Positions 52,718 through 61,608 of a stretch of DNA of 64,000 bases are shown piece after piece. Source of the stretch: JAWMQL01 sp033283165 (GTDB lineage: Bacteria > Pseudomonadota > Gammaproteobacteria > Pseudomonadales > Halieaceae). The notes beneath the pieces are model-generated. The model searched no databases. It was not told the DNA's origin and worked only from the letters and a program-made list of their open reading frames with translations. Numbering within the stretch: position 1 is the stretch's first letter; every line of letters begins with the position of its first letter. The stretch lies in contig JAWMQL010000003.1 of the NCBI GenBank assembly GCA_033283165.1, positions 434,001 to 498,000 on the forward strand, written 5' to 3'. The translations under genes and the position numbers were made by a program.

Positions 52718-53677
52718 GTGGGCATGTTGGTAAACGGTCGCTGGCAGGACAAATGGTATGACACCGACAAGACCGGAGGCCGCTTTCAGCGAGAAGATAC
52801 GGCCTTCCATCACCGGCTGACCAGCCCGGGCAGCGCCGATGGGGACTTCCCCGCGCAGCCCGGGCGCTATCACCTGTACGTGTCGCTGGCCTGCCCCTGG
52901 GCCCACCGCACCCTGATCATGCGCGTCCTCAAAGGACTGGAGGACCTGGTACCGGTGTCGGTCGTCAGCCCGCTGATGCTCGACCAGGGCTGGACCTACA
53001 AGGTCGACGAGGGCAGCACCGGGGACCGGCTCGAGGGCCGCGCATTCCATCACCAGGTGTACACCGATACCGATCCCGACTACACCGGCCGGGTCACCGT
53101 ACCGGTTTTATGGGACAGCGTCACGCGCAGGATCGTCAACAACGAGTCGTCCGAGATCATTCGCATGTTCAACTCCGCCTTTGACGATTTGACCGGCAAT
53201 CGCCGGGACTTCTACCCGGCGGAGTTACGGCAGGACATCGATGCCTGGAACGAGCGCATCTATCCCGCGATCAATAACGGGGTCTATCGGGCCGGGTTTG
53301 CCACCAGCCAGTCGGCCTACGAGGAAGCCTATACCGAGTTGTTCGCCGAGCTCGATCACCTCGACGCCCACCTGGCGCACAACCGCTACCTGCTGGGCGA
53401 CCGCCTGACCGAGGCGGACATCCGCCTGTTCACCACCCTGATCCGTTTCGACGCGGTGTACCACGGCCACTTCAAGTGCAATCGCCAGCGACTGGAGGAC
53501 TTCACCCACCTGCCGGGCTACGTCCGGGACATCTACCAGCTGCCCAGCGTGGCGGCGACGGTGGACTTCGACCACATCAAGCGCCACTACTATGGCTCCC
53601 ACGCCACCATCAACCCCACCGGGATCGTACCCCGGGGCCCCGCCATAGACTACGACCGACCCCACGGCCGCGGTTGA
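52718..53677 (+). CDS. yqjG: Glutathionyl-hydroquinone reductase
   Basis: 319-aa Xi-class glutathione transferase that reduces glutathionyl-hydroquinones (YqjG/PcpF type). Active-site Cys in SLACPWAHRTLIMR; NNESSEIIRMFNSAFD and GRVTVPVLWD are family motifs; an all-alpha C-terminal domain carries LLGDRLTEADIRLFTTLIRFD. GTG at 52718 with CAGGAG upstream. Fits the neighbouring pirin/LysR electrophile-stress group. Confidence 0.94.
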   Translation: MGMLVNGRWQDKWYDTDKTGGRFQREDTAFHHRLTSPGSADGDFPAQPGRYHLYVSLACPWAHRTLIMRVLKGLEDLVPVSVVSPLMLDQGWTYKVDEGSTGDRLEGRAFHHQVYTDTDPDYTGRVTVPVLWDSVTRRIVNNESSEIIRMFNSAFDDLTGNRRDFYPAELRQDIDAWNERIYPAINNGVYRAGFATSQSAYEEAYTELFAELDHLDAHLAHNRYLLGDRLTEADIRLFTTLIRFDAVYHGHFKCNRQRLEDFTHLPGYVRDIYQLPSVAATVDFDHIKRHYYGSHATINPTGIVPRGPAIDYDRPHGRG

Positions 53678-53713
53678 CAGAACGCGGGCGACCGGGCGAT
53701 CCCGGCCGGGTGA

Positions 53714-53768
53714 TTAGCACAAAGTGATCCTCTTACTATACTGAGTCCGTATGGCCCGATATCGGGCC
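53714..53768 (+). promoter_or_regulatory. RND permease promoter and leader palindrome
   Basis: TTAGCA (53714-53719) and TATACT (53737-53742) with a 17-bp spacer, followed by the perfect 16-bp palindrome GGCCCGATATCGGGCC (53753-53768). The palindrome lies just downstream of the expected start site, so it could be an operator or RNA hairpin in the leader of the permease mRNA. Confidence 0.55.
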
Positions 53769-53816
53769 TTGTATTTGTGTGCCCGGGTAAATAACCAGAG
53801 CAGGGGGAAGCCACCG

Positions 53817-56800
53817 ATGAAACTGTTTCTTGATCGCCCTAACCTGGCCATCGTCATCTCAATCCTGATGACCCTGGCCGGGCTGATTGCGATTACGGTT
53901 TTACCGGTAGGGCGCTATCCCGACGTGGCCCCACCCACGGTGCAGGTGCTGGTGTACATGGACGGCGCCAACGCGGAAACCGTGTCCAAGGTGATCGCTC
54001 CGGAGATCGAAAAGCAGGTCAACGGTGTCGAGGGCATGGAGTACATGAAGTCGAAATCCAACTCCGACGGCTCCTACGACCTCGAGATCATCTTTGCCCT
54101 GGGGGTGGACCCGGACAAGGCCGTCACCCTGGTCCAGAACCGGGTCAACAAGGCCATTCCGCAACTGCCGCCGGAAGCCGTGCGCCAGGGCATCACGGTG
54201 GAAAAAGTGACCAGCGGCATGGTACTGGGCCTGTCGGTATTCGATCCCGGGGACAGGTACCGCGACATCGACGTCAGTGGCTTCACCGGTGGCATCCTGC
54301 TGGAAACGCTGCAACGGGTACCGGGCACTTCCAAGGTGGAGGTGCTGGCGGAGAAGAAATACTCCATGCGCATCTGGACTGACCCCGCCAGGATGGCGCG
54401 GTACAAGGTCAATATCACCGATGTGCAGCGCGCCATACTGGAGCAGAACCGCATTGCGCCCGCCGGGCGCATCATCGGCGACGACCTGGAGTTCACGCTC
54501 ACGGTGAAAGGCGGGCTGGAGAAGCCGGAGGACTTCGAGGACATCCTGGTGCGGGCGGAGGCCCAAACCCGCCCGGTGCGTATCCGCGATATCGGCCGGG
54601 TCGAATTGGGCGCCGAAACCTACGTCGCCAATGCCTACACCGACAACAAGGACGGCACCATCGTGTTCGTGTACCGCTCGCCGGACGCCAACGCCATGGA
54701 CGTCGGCCAGGGGGTCAAGGACGCCATCGCCGGGCTGGAGGTGCCCGAGGGCATGGAGGTGCGGGTCATCTACGACACCACCACCTTTATCGCCGCGGCC
54801 CTGTTCAACGTGCTGGAAACCCTGGTGCTGGCGGTGCTGATCGTCTCAGTCGTGTCCCTGATATTCCTACAGAGCTGGCGCACCACCCTGATCACCGTGG
54901 CCACGATACCGGTCTCCTTGATCGGCACCTTCGCCGTGTTCCAGCTGTTCAACATCAGTATCAATATCATTTCCATGTTCGGCCTGGTGCTGGCGATCGG
55001 TATCGTGGTGGACGCGGCCATCATCGTGGTGGAAAACGTGGAACGCGTGGCGCACGAGAACCCAGACATGGAGATGCGTGCGGCGATCGAGAAGGCCCTG
55101 GAGCAGGTGATCAGCCCGATCATCGCCTCCGCCCTGGTCCTGCTGGCGGTCTTTGCGCCGACCATTTTCATGGGCGGCATGACCGGCATCATCTACAGCG
55201 AGTTCGGTATCGTGCTGAGTTCCGCGGTGCTGGTGTCAACCGCGGTCGCCCTGAGCCTGACCCCGGCCATGGCCGTCATGTTGATGCGGCGCGAAACCAA
55301 GGGTCCCATCGCCCGCACGCTGGAGGCCGGCATCAAGGGCGGGGTCATGGGTTTTACCGGGCTGGCGCGGGCCATGGTGAAGATTCCCTCTCTGAGTCTG
55401 CTGTTCCTGGCCCTGATTTGCTACGGCATCTATTTTTTCGGCAGCCGCATTCCCAGTGAACTGATTCCCAATGAGGACACCAGTGCGGTGTTCGTCGCCG
55501 CCGGCTTCGAACCGGGCACAGCCCTGACCGTCAGTGACAAGGCCAGCTTCGAGATGGTAAAGGAACTCAAGGCCATCCCCGGTGTGACCAGCGTGGTGTC
55601 TGCGGCGGGTGTCAACCTGATCACCAGCGCGGCGGAAATGTCTTCGATCATGATGCTGCTGACCCTGGAGCCCATGGAGGAGCGTGAGCTCAGTGACACC
55701 CAGATTACCAACCTGGCCAACGAGATCCTGATGGCAACTCCCAACCTGGAAGGGTTCGCCTTTACCCCCCCGCCCATTCCCGACCTCGGCCTGGTGGACG
55801 GCGTTGACCTGGTGCTGGTGGACCAGAAAGGCGTCACCCCGGCGGAGCTGGGCGAGGTGGTGGATGACTTCCTGGAGGCGGCCAACGAGTCCGAGGCCAT
55901 TACCCTGGCCAGCACCCAGTACGCGGTGAACAAGCCCAGCCTGTTCCTCGACGTGGACCGCCTGAAGGCAAAGCAGTACGGCGCTGACATAGACGCCCTG
56001 GTGGACGCGCTGCAAAGTCTCAGCGGCGGCGCCTACGTCAACAACTTCAATATGGCCGGGCGCAATTACCGGGTGATGATCCAGAACGAGCGCGACGTGA
56101 ACAAGAGCCTGGCGGAACTGGCGGACGTGCAATTGTCCTACAGTACCGGGGTCAGCTTCCGCCTCGGCGACCTGTTCACCGCCGAAGAAGTACTCACGCC
56201 GTCATTCATCACCCGCCACAACGCGCAGCAGGCGGTATCGATCAACGTATTTCCCGCGGTCAGTACCGGTGACGCCATTGCCGCGCTCAACGCGGTTGCC
56301 TTGCCCGAGGGCTTCAAGATCGAGTACGTAGGCATCACCAAGCAGGAGATCGAGGCCGGCAACGCCGCCCTGTACGCCTTCGGCATGGCCCTGCTGATTA
56401 CCTTCCTGGTGCTGGTGGCGCAGTACGAAAGCTGGTCCATCCCCACCGTCATCATGCTGACCGTACCCACCGCGATTATCGGCATTGTCTGGGGCGTCAT
56501 GGCGCTGGGCGGCCAGATCAACATCATGACCCAGATCGCGGCCATCCTGCTGGTCGGTATGTGCGTGCGCAACGCCATCCTGATCGTCGAGTTCGCCAAG
56601 AACCTGCGCGAACTGGATGGTATGGGCATCAAGGAGGCGGCGGTCGAGGCGGTACGCCTGCGGACCCGGGCCGTGGCCATGACCGCATTCAGTTTCGCCG
56701 TGGGGGTGGTACCGCTGATGCTGGCCAGCGGCACCGGCAAGGGTGGCCAACTGGCGATCGGTTACGCGAGTTTCTTCGGCATCCTCACAGCCACCCTGTT

Positions 56801-56909
56801 CGGCGTGCTGCTGGCACCGGCGCTGTTCGCCATGATCCAGGCGCTGCGGGAGCGGCTCAGTGGCCGGTCGGCGCAGGAACCCGCCGCCTCCGGGGCCGAC
56901 AGTCAATAA
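53817..56909 (+). CDS. RND-family (HAE1-type) efflux permease with altered proton relay
   Basis: 1030-aa inner-membrane permease with 12 predicted helices and two large periplasmic loops. In AcrB the relay is Asp407-Asp408-Lys940. Here helix 4 reads GIVVDAAIIVVENVER, so Asp399 is kept but the second Asp is Ala400; helix 10 reads GMCVRNAILIVEFAK, so Arg918 takes the Lys place. The Asn and the Thr of MTAFSF are kept. No membrane-fusion or TolC gene is adjacent. GGGGGAAG precedes the ATG. Confidence 0.95.
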   Translation: MKLFLDRPNLAIVISILMTLAGLIAITVLPVGRYPDVAPPTVQVLVYMDGANAETVSKVIAPEIEKQVNGVEGMEYMKSKSNSDGSYDLEIIFALGVDPDKAVTLVQNRVNKAIPQLPPEAVRQGITVEKVTSGMVLGLSVFDPGDRYRDIDVSGFTGGILLETLQRVPGTSKVEVLAEKKYSMRIWTDPARMARYKVNITDVQRAILEQNRIAPAGRIIGDDLEFTLTVKGGLEKPEDFEDILVRAEAQTRPVRIRDIGRVELGAETYVANAYTDNKDGTIVFVYRSPDANAMDVGQGVKDAIAGLEVPEGMEVRVIYDTTTFIAAALFNVLETLVLAVLIVSVVSLIFLQSWRTTLITVATIPVSLIGTFAVFQLFNISINIISMFGLVLAIGIVVDAAIIVVENVERVAHENPDMEMRAAIEKALEQVISPIIASALVLLAVFAPTIFMGGMTGIIYSEFGIVLSSAVLVSTAVALSLTPAMAVMLMRRETKGPIARTLEAGIKGGVMGFTGLARAMVKIPSLSLLFLALICYGIYFFGSRIPSELIPNEDTSAVFVAAGFEPGTALTVSDKASFEMVKELKAIPGVTSVVSAAGVNLITSAAEMSSIMMLLTLEPMEERELSDTQITNLANEILMATPNLEGFAFTPPPIPDLGLVDGVDLVLVDQKGVTPAELGEVVDDFLEAANESEAITLASTQYAVNKPSLFLDVDRLKAKQYGADIDALVDALQSLSGGAYVNNFNMAGRNYRVMIQNERDVNKSLAELADVQLSYSTGVSFRLGDLFTAEEVLTPSFITRHNAQQAVSINVFPAVSTGDAIAALNAVALPEGFKIEYVGITKQEIEAGNAALYAFGMALLITFLVLVAQYESWSIPTVIMLTVPTAIIGIVWGVMALGGQINIMTQIAAILLVGMCVRNAILIVEFAKNLRELDGMGIKEAAVEAVRLRTRAVAMTAFSFAVGVVPLMLASGTGKGGQLAIGYASFFGILTATLFGVLLAPALFAMIQALRERLSGRSAQEPAASGADSQ

Positions 56910-57064
56910 CCGGTCTCGCCGGTAACCGTGACGCCGTTCACAAAGCCCGGCGAAATCCGGGGCATTTAGCGACCTGTTTCACACCGTGCAGGGGCCGTTC
57001 TGGTCCCGTGATCACGCGCGCGATATATAGAGCCGACTGACAAGACTTCAACAGGGAACGTGAA
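56910..57064. other. Gap between RND permease and HD-GYP gene
   Basis: 155 bp, no gene. Contains GATATATAG near 57024, a possible -10 for the next pair, and AGGGAACG as ribosome site. No clear terminator after the permease. Confidence 0.35.
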
Positions 57065-58246
57065 ATGCGACTGGTGACTGTTCCGGCGATGAGTTTGCAG
57101 CCTGGCATGTTTGTGGCGGAACTCGATCGCCCCTGGCTGGAAACCCCGTTTTCCCTACAGGGCTTCGTGGTGAGGGACTACGAGGATGTCCTGTACATCT
57201 CCAACTATGTCAACGAGGTCAAGGTTGACACCGAGTACCGCGGCAGCAAGACCTTCCTCCACCTGGCCTCTCGCCCGACCCGGCAGGCACAGCGCGAGAA
57301 GCTCGAGCTCAAGACCGAGTTCGAACAGACCCGGGTCAGCTTCGAATCTGCCGCCGAGTCCCTGGACCGGGTATTCGATTCCCTGAAAGAAAACCGCAGC
57401 GCCGATATCGGCACCGTCCGCGAAGCGGTCAATCCGCTGATTGAGGGCGTGTTCCGCAACCAGGAGGCGGTGGCCGCACTGTTGCGCCTGAAGAAGAGCG
57501 GCAGTTACCGCTATCACCACGGCATCTCCATGTCACTCTGGGCGGTCATCCTGGGCCGGCACCTGGGCCTGCATCGGCAGGAACTGGAAAAACTGGCCAT
57601 CGGCTGCGCCATGTGCGACGTGGGCATGACGGAACTTTCCACCGCTCTGCTGGAGCAGCCCCACGACCTGGATGAGAAGCAGCAACGCATTATTCGCGCC
57701 CACCCGCGGCTGGGAGCGGAACTGGTGGCGGAGTCCGGCAATGTCGATTACGAGATTCTCTCCATCATTGAAAATCACCATGAACGCATGGACGGTTCCG
57801 GTTACCCGCTGGGCCTGAAGGGCGCGCAGATACCCCTGCTGGCGCGTATCGCCGGCATCGCCGATACCTACGACGCCATGATCACGCCGCGTCCCTACGC
57901 CGCCGCCCGCACTTCCCACGAAGCGGCCCAGGAACTGCTGGACAGCAAGGGCCAGTCGTTCCAGGACGCGCTGGTCGAGCAATTCATCCAGGCAATCGGC
58001 CTGTTTCCCACCGGCACGCTGGTGGAGTTGAACACCGGCGAGATCGCCATCGTGGTGAAGCAGAACGAAACCCGGCGCCTGAAACCGGAAATCGTGGTGG
58101 TGCTGGACGCCGAAAAACAACGCAAGGACATACTGGACCTGGTCGACCTGGCCCTGCAGAACACGGAGCGGGACGGGGAACGCTGGATCGCCCGGGAATT
58201 GCTGCCGGGATCCTACGACGTTAACAGCGAGGATTATTTCATCTGA
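57065..58246 (+). CDS. HD-GYP-domain protein with DUF3391, HD His replaced by Cys
   Basis: 393 aa. N-terminal DUF3391 (residues about 3-130), then HD-GYP. HD-GYP hydrolyses cyclic di-GMP to pGpG/GMP with a metal centre. The upstream YRYHHG, HHERMDGSGYP (238-248) and RPY motifs are kept. However, the name-giving HD pair reads Cys184-Asp185 (CAMCDVGM), and the usual Lys after IG is Met. This may alter metal binding or turn it into a sensor. Its stop overlaps the EAL gene start (TGATG). Confidence 0.93.
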   Translation: MRLVTVPAMSLQPGMFVAELDRPWLETPFSLQGFVVRDYEDVLYISNYVNEVKVDTEYRGSKTFLHLASRPTRQAQREKLELKTEFEQTRVSFESAAESLDRVFDSLKENRSADIGTVREAVNPLIEGVFRNQEAVAALLRLKKSGSYRYHHGISMSLWAVILGRHLGLHRQELEKLAIGCAMCDVGMTELSTALLEQPHDLDEKQQRIIRAHPRLGAELVAESGNVDYEILSIIENHHERMDGSGYPLGLKGAQIPLLARIAGIADTYDAMITPRPYAAARTSHEAAQELLDSKGQSFQDALVEQFIQAIGLFPTGTLVELNTGEIAIVVKQNETRRLKPEIVVVLDAEKQRKDILDLVDLALQNTERDGERWIARELLPGSYDVNSEDYFI

Positions 58247-59427
58247 TGGCTACCGCACAGGGAAACATGCTGGGACTGGTGGAACTCGCCGACTCCGACG
58301 GCCTGTTCGATACCTATGGCGCCGAGTCATTTGCCACCATGCGCGACGAGTTCTTTCGCCGCATGCAGCGCTGGGCCCGCGCTAACGACCGCTGGCGCCT
58401 GCTCGAACGCAACCGTTTTTGCGTGGTGTTGCGGGGTGTGGACGGCCGGGCGCAGCTGGAGCTGGCGGCCGCCAAACTGGCCCGCCTGTTCGAGGAGCCG
58501 CTGTCGGTCTTTGGCCGCCCGGTGCAGCTGGAAGTCAAGGCCGGCTTCGCCGCCCTGGCCAGACCGGAACTGGAGGACGAGCTGGCCATGCACCAGGCCG
58601 GGCTGGCACTGCGTTCCGCCCGCCGCTCACCGCGCCTGTTCGAACTGTACAGTCCCGACGTGGAAGCCGACCACAAGGACCGCCGGGCGTTGCTGAAAAG
58701 CCTGGAACGGGCGGTCGAACTGGGAGAACTGCAGCTCTATTTTCAGCCCAAGGTGCACGCGGGATACCTGAACGTGGTCGGCGCGGAGGCCCTCATGCGC
58801 TGGCACAGCCCGGAGCGGGGCGTGGTCCAGCCGGATATGTTCATCCCCCTGGCGGAGCGCAACGGGGTTATCAGGCCGATGACCTGGTGGGCGGTAAAAT
58901 CCGCTATAGCGCGCCTCGCTCGCTGGCCGGCGGCGCTGTCGATCGCCGTGAATATTCCCCCCAACCTGCTGCTGGACGACGAGATCATTACCGTGATCAG
59001 GGATTCACTGGCCATACACGAGGTCGACCCGGAACGCCTGACGCTGGAGGTGACCGAGAGCGTCATGGTGGACAACCAGGATCGCATGCTGAAACAGCTC
59101 GCCCGCCTGCGCGGCATGGGACTGCGGGTCGCCATCGACGACTTCGGTACCGGCTTTTCCTCGCTGGCCTACTTCCGCGACCTCCCCGCCGACGAAATCA
59201 AGATCGACAAGAGCTTCGTCCTGCGCATGCTGGAGTCCGGTCGCGACCACGCCATCGTCAAGGCGGTCATTGACCTGGCACACAACTTTTCCCTCAAGGT
59301 CGTGGCCGAGGGGGTGGAAGACGAGCGCACCGCGAAGCGCCTGTCAGATATGCGCTGCGACGTATTGCAGGGATACGCGTTTGACAAACCCCTGCGACTG
59401 GAAGAGTTTGAAAAGCGATACCTGTAA
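58246..59427 (+). CDS. EAL-domain cyclic di-GMP phosphodiesterase with degenerate GGDEF
   Basis: 393 aa. The N-terminal 150 residues look like a GGDEF fold without the GG(D/E)EF loop (LLERNRFCVVL at that place). The EAL domain has intact catalysis: EALMRW, VNIPPN, LEVTES, AIDDFGTGFSSL, IKIDKSFV, AEGVED and QGYAF. Likely degrades cyclic di-GMP to pGpG, with the degenerate domain as a regulator. Translated in overlap with the HD-GYP protein, so the pair probably acts together. Confidence 0.92.
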   Translation: MATAQGNMLGLVELADSDGLFDTYGAESFATMRDEFFRRMQRWARANDRWRLLERNRFCVVLRGVDGRAQLELAAAKLARLFEEPLSVFGRPVQLEVKAGFAALARPELEDELAMHQAGLALRSARRSPRLFELYSPDVEADHKDRRALLKSLERAVELGELQLYFQPKVHAGYLNVVGAEALMRWHSPERGVVQPDMFIPLAERNGVIRPMTWWAVKSAIARLARWPAALSIAVNIPPNLLLDDEIITVIRDSLAIHEVDPERLTLEVTESVMVDNQDRMLKQLARLRGMGLRVAIDDFGTGFSSLAYFRDLPADEIKIDKSFVLRMLESGRDHAIVKAVIDLAHNFSLKVVAEGVEDERTAKRLSDMRCDVLQGYAFDKPLRLEEFEKRYL

Positions 59428-59505
59428 CAGCCTTCTCCCCTGAGCGCTACCCGCCGGATTCACGCGGCTGATATCATGGGCGCTTTCGCGCGTTGAGATC
59501 CTGCC

Positions 59506-60405
59506 TTGAACAAAAAAACATTGCTCTGGTCCTCCCTGGCGGCCCTGCTGGTGGTCGTGACCCTGATCCAGTTCATCCCGGCCGAACCGGTGTTGATTCC
59601 CGCCCGACTGCCGGCGGAGCAACGGGAGGCGCACCGGGTGCTGCCCTTCGAGGGCATCCACAATTTCAGGGACCTGGGTGGCTATCCGACACTGGACGGG
59701 CGCCACACCCGCTGGGGTGTGCTGTACCGCTCCGGCCACCTGGCGGAGGCCAGCCGGTCCGACCTCACCAACCTGGAGAGGCTGCAACTGAACACGCTGG
59801 TGGACTTCCGCTCCGGCGCGGAGAAGGCCGAGGAGCCGGATCGTCTGCCCGAGCCCGCGGGCTTCCAGGTGCTGGAGATCCCCACCCTGGATGGCGGCGA
59901 CAACTCTGTCGGGGATGAAATTCTCAGCCTGATCGAGACGGGCGATTTCGACGGTTTCGACCCGGACACTTTCATGATCGAGGCGAACCGGCAGTTCCCG
60001 AGTACCTTCAACTCCCAGTACCGGCAGTTCATGCAGGCGGTGATTGCCGCGGACGGCGCGCCGGTACTGTGGCACTGCTCGGCGGGCAAGGACCGCGCGG
60101 GGTTTGCCGCGGCCATCCTGCTGCGAGCCCTGGGCGTGCCCGAAAAAGTGGTACTGGATGACTACATGCTCAGCAGGGAATACTCCCTGGCTGCGCGGAA
60201 GAAGGAGCTGCTGCTGATGCGCCTGCTCAAGGGCGAGGAGGCGGCAAGCAAGCTGGCCGTGCTGATGGGGGTCGAACGGACCTGGCTGGAGGCCGCGTTC
60301 GAGGAGATTGACCAGCAGTACGGCAATTTCGACGGCTACCTGCGCGAGGCCCTGGAACTCAGCGCGGCCGACATCGCCGCCCTCAAGACCGCGCTGCTGG
60401 AATAG
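59506..60405 (+). CDS. Membrane-anchored tyrosine/dual-specificity phosphatase-like protein
   Basis: 299 aa. N-terminal signal-anchor (LLWSSLAALLVVVTLIQFI), then a DSP/IphP-type domain: GIHNFRDLGGYPT, YRSGHLAEAS, LVDFRSGAEK, and the CX5R loop WHCSAGKDRAGFAAA. It would remove phosphate from Tyr/Ser or lipid/inositol phosphates in the periplasm. A TTG start at 59506 is the only sensible one (in-frame stop just before). No partner gene is obvious. Confidence 0.88.
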   Translation: MNKKTLLWSSLAALLVVVTLIQFIPAEPVLIPARLPAEQREAHRVLPFEGIHNFRDLGGYPTLDGRHTRWGVLYRSGHLAEASRSDLTNLERLQLNTLVDFRSGAEKAEEPDRLPEPAGFQVLEIPTLDGGDNSVGDEILSLIETGDFDGFDPDTFMIEANRQFPSTFNSQYRQFMQAVIAADGAPVLWHCSAGKDRAGFAAAILLRALGVPEKVVLDDYMLSREYSLAARKKELLLMRLLKGEEAASKLAVLMGVERTWLEAAFEEIDQQYGNFDGYLREALELSAADIAALKTALLE

Positions 60406-60499
60406 CCCGCCCCGGTGTAACTTGTTGGCCCGGGTTCGCCCGCTCTACGCGACACTTTTTCTATAATGGCCGCTCCGGATTTGCTGCGAGTAGCGGGAC
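60406..60499 (+). promoter_or_regulatory. Gap with TATAAT upstream of the second acyl-CoA dehydrogenase pair
   Basis: TATAAT at 60462-60467, 33 bases upstream of the ATG. The -35 region (CCCGCT) is poor, so transcription may need an activator. No operator palindrome seen. Confidence 0.4.
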
Positions 60500-61600
60500 A
60501 TGAATTTCGAATTCTCTGAAGAACAGCTGTTCATTCGCGACCAGGCGCGGAACTTCCTCTCCGCCGAGTGCAGCCCGGCGTTGGTGCGCGAGATCCTGGA
60601 TGGCGAGGCGAGTTACCACGCCGGCCTGTGGCGGCAAATCGTGGAACTGGGCTGGACCGCCATGGCGATCCCGGAGCAGTACGGCGGACTCGGCCTGGGC
60701 TACCTGGAACTGTGCGTGATTGCGGAAGAACTGGGTCGTGCGCTGGCACCGCTGCCTTTCTCATCCAGCGTCTACCTGGCAAGCGAAGCCATCCGGAGCT
60801 GGGGCAGCGCCGAACAGCAGGCCGAATGGCTGCCGCGGCTCGCGGCCGGTGAGCTTATCGGCACCCTGGCCTGCGCCGAGGGCCCTGGCAGCCAGCGTTT
60901 CGGTCTCGTCTTCCGGGACGGTTATCTGAGCGGCGACAAGTGGCCGGTGCCGGACGGGGACTGCGCCGACCTTGCCATCGTCTCCGCCAGTGATGACCGC
61001 GGGCGGGAGGGCCTGTACCTGGTCGATCTGCGTGCAGCGGGGGTGAGTCAAAAAACACTGGATTCCCTCGATCCCAGTCGCTCCCAGGCCCAGCTGTCTT
61101 TCAGCGGGGCAGCGGCTGAGCCGCTGGGCGAGGGAGGAAGCGGCGCGGGGCGGCTGGCAGAATTACTGGACCGGGCGGCCGTACTGCTGGCTTTCGAGCA
61201 GGTGGGTGGCGCCCGGGCAGCCATGGACATGGGCATAGCCTATACCCGGGAGCGCTACGCTTTTGGCCGGCCCGTCGCCTCGTTCCAGGCCATCAAGCAC
61301 AAATTCGCCGATATGTTCGTCGCCATCGAACTGGCCCGGTCCAATGCCTACTACGGCGCCTGGGCGCTGCACGTCGACGCACCGGACCTGCCCCTGGCGG
61401 CGGCCACCGCGCGGCTCAGTGCCACCGACGCCTATTACCTGGCCAGCAGGGAAAACATCCAGGCCCACGGTGGCATGGGATTCACCTGGGAATTCGACTG
61501 CCACCTCTACTACCGCCGCGCACAGCTGCTGTCGACCGTGATCGGCAGCCGCCACCAGTGGCAGCAACTCACCGCCGAGCGCCTGCTGCAGGCCGCCTGA
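60500..61600 (+). CDS. Acyl-CoA dehydrogenase, first of the second pair
   Basis: 366-aa flavoprotein. N-terminal FSEEQLFIRDQARNFLSAE, mid-domain LACAEGPGSQRF, C-terminal FGRPVASFQAIKHKFADMFVAIELARSNAYYG and ENIQAHGGMGFTWEFDCHLYYRRAQ. The catalytic-Glu area resembles the beta-type partner of heteromeric dehydrogenases. Followed 8 bp later by a second dehydrogenase. Weak ribosome site. Confidence 0.92.
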   Translation: MNFEFSEEQLFIRDQARNFLSAECSPALVREILDGEASYHAGLWRQIVELGWTAMAIPEQYGGLGLGYLELCVIAEELGRALAPLPFSSSVYLASEAIRSWGSAEQQAEWLPRLAAGELIGTLACAEGPGSQRFGLVFRDGYLSGDKWPVPDGDCADLAIVSASDDRGREGLYLVDLRAAGVSQKTLDSLDPSRSQAQLSFSGAAAEPLGEGGSGAGRLAELLDRAAVLLAFEQVGGARAAMDMGIAYTRERYAFGRPVASFQAIKHKFADMFVAIELARSNAYYGAWALHVDAPDLPLAAATARLSATDAYYLASRENIQAHGGMGFTWEFDCHLYYRRAQLLSTVIGSRHQWQQLTAERLLQAA

Positions 61601-61608
61601 GGAACACC

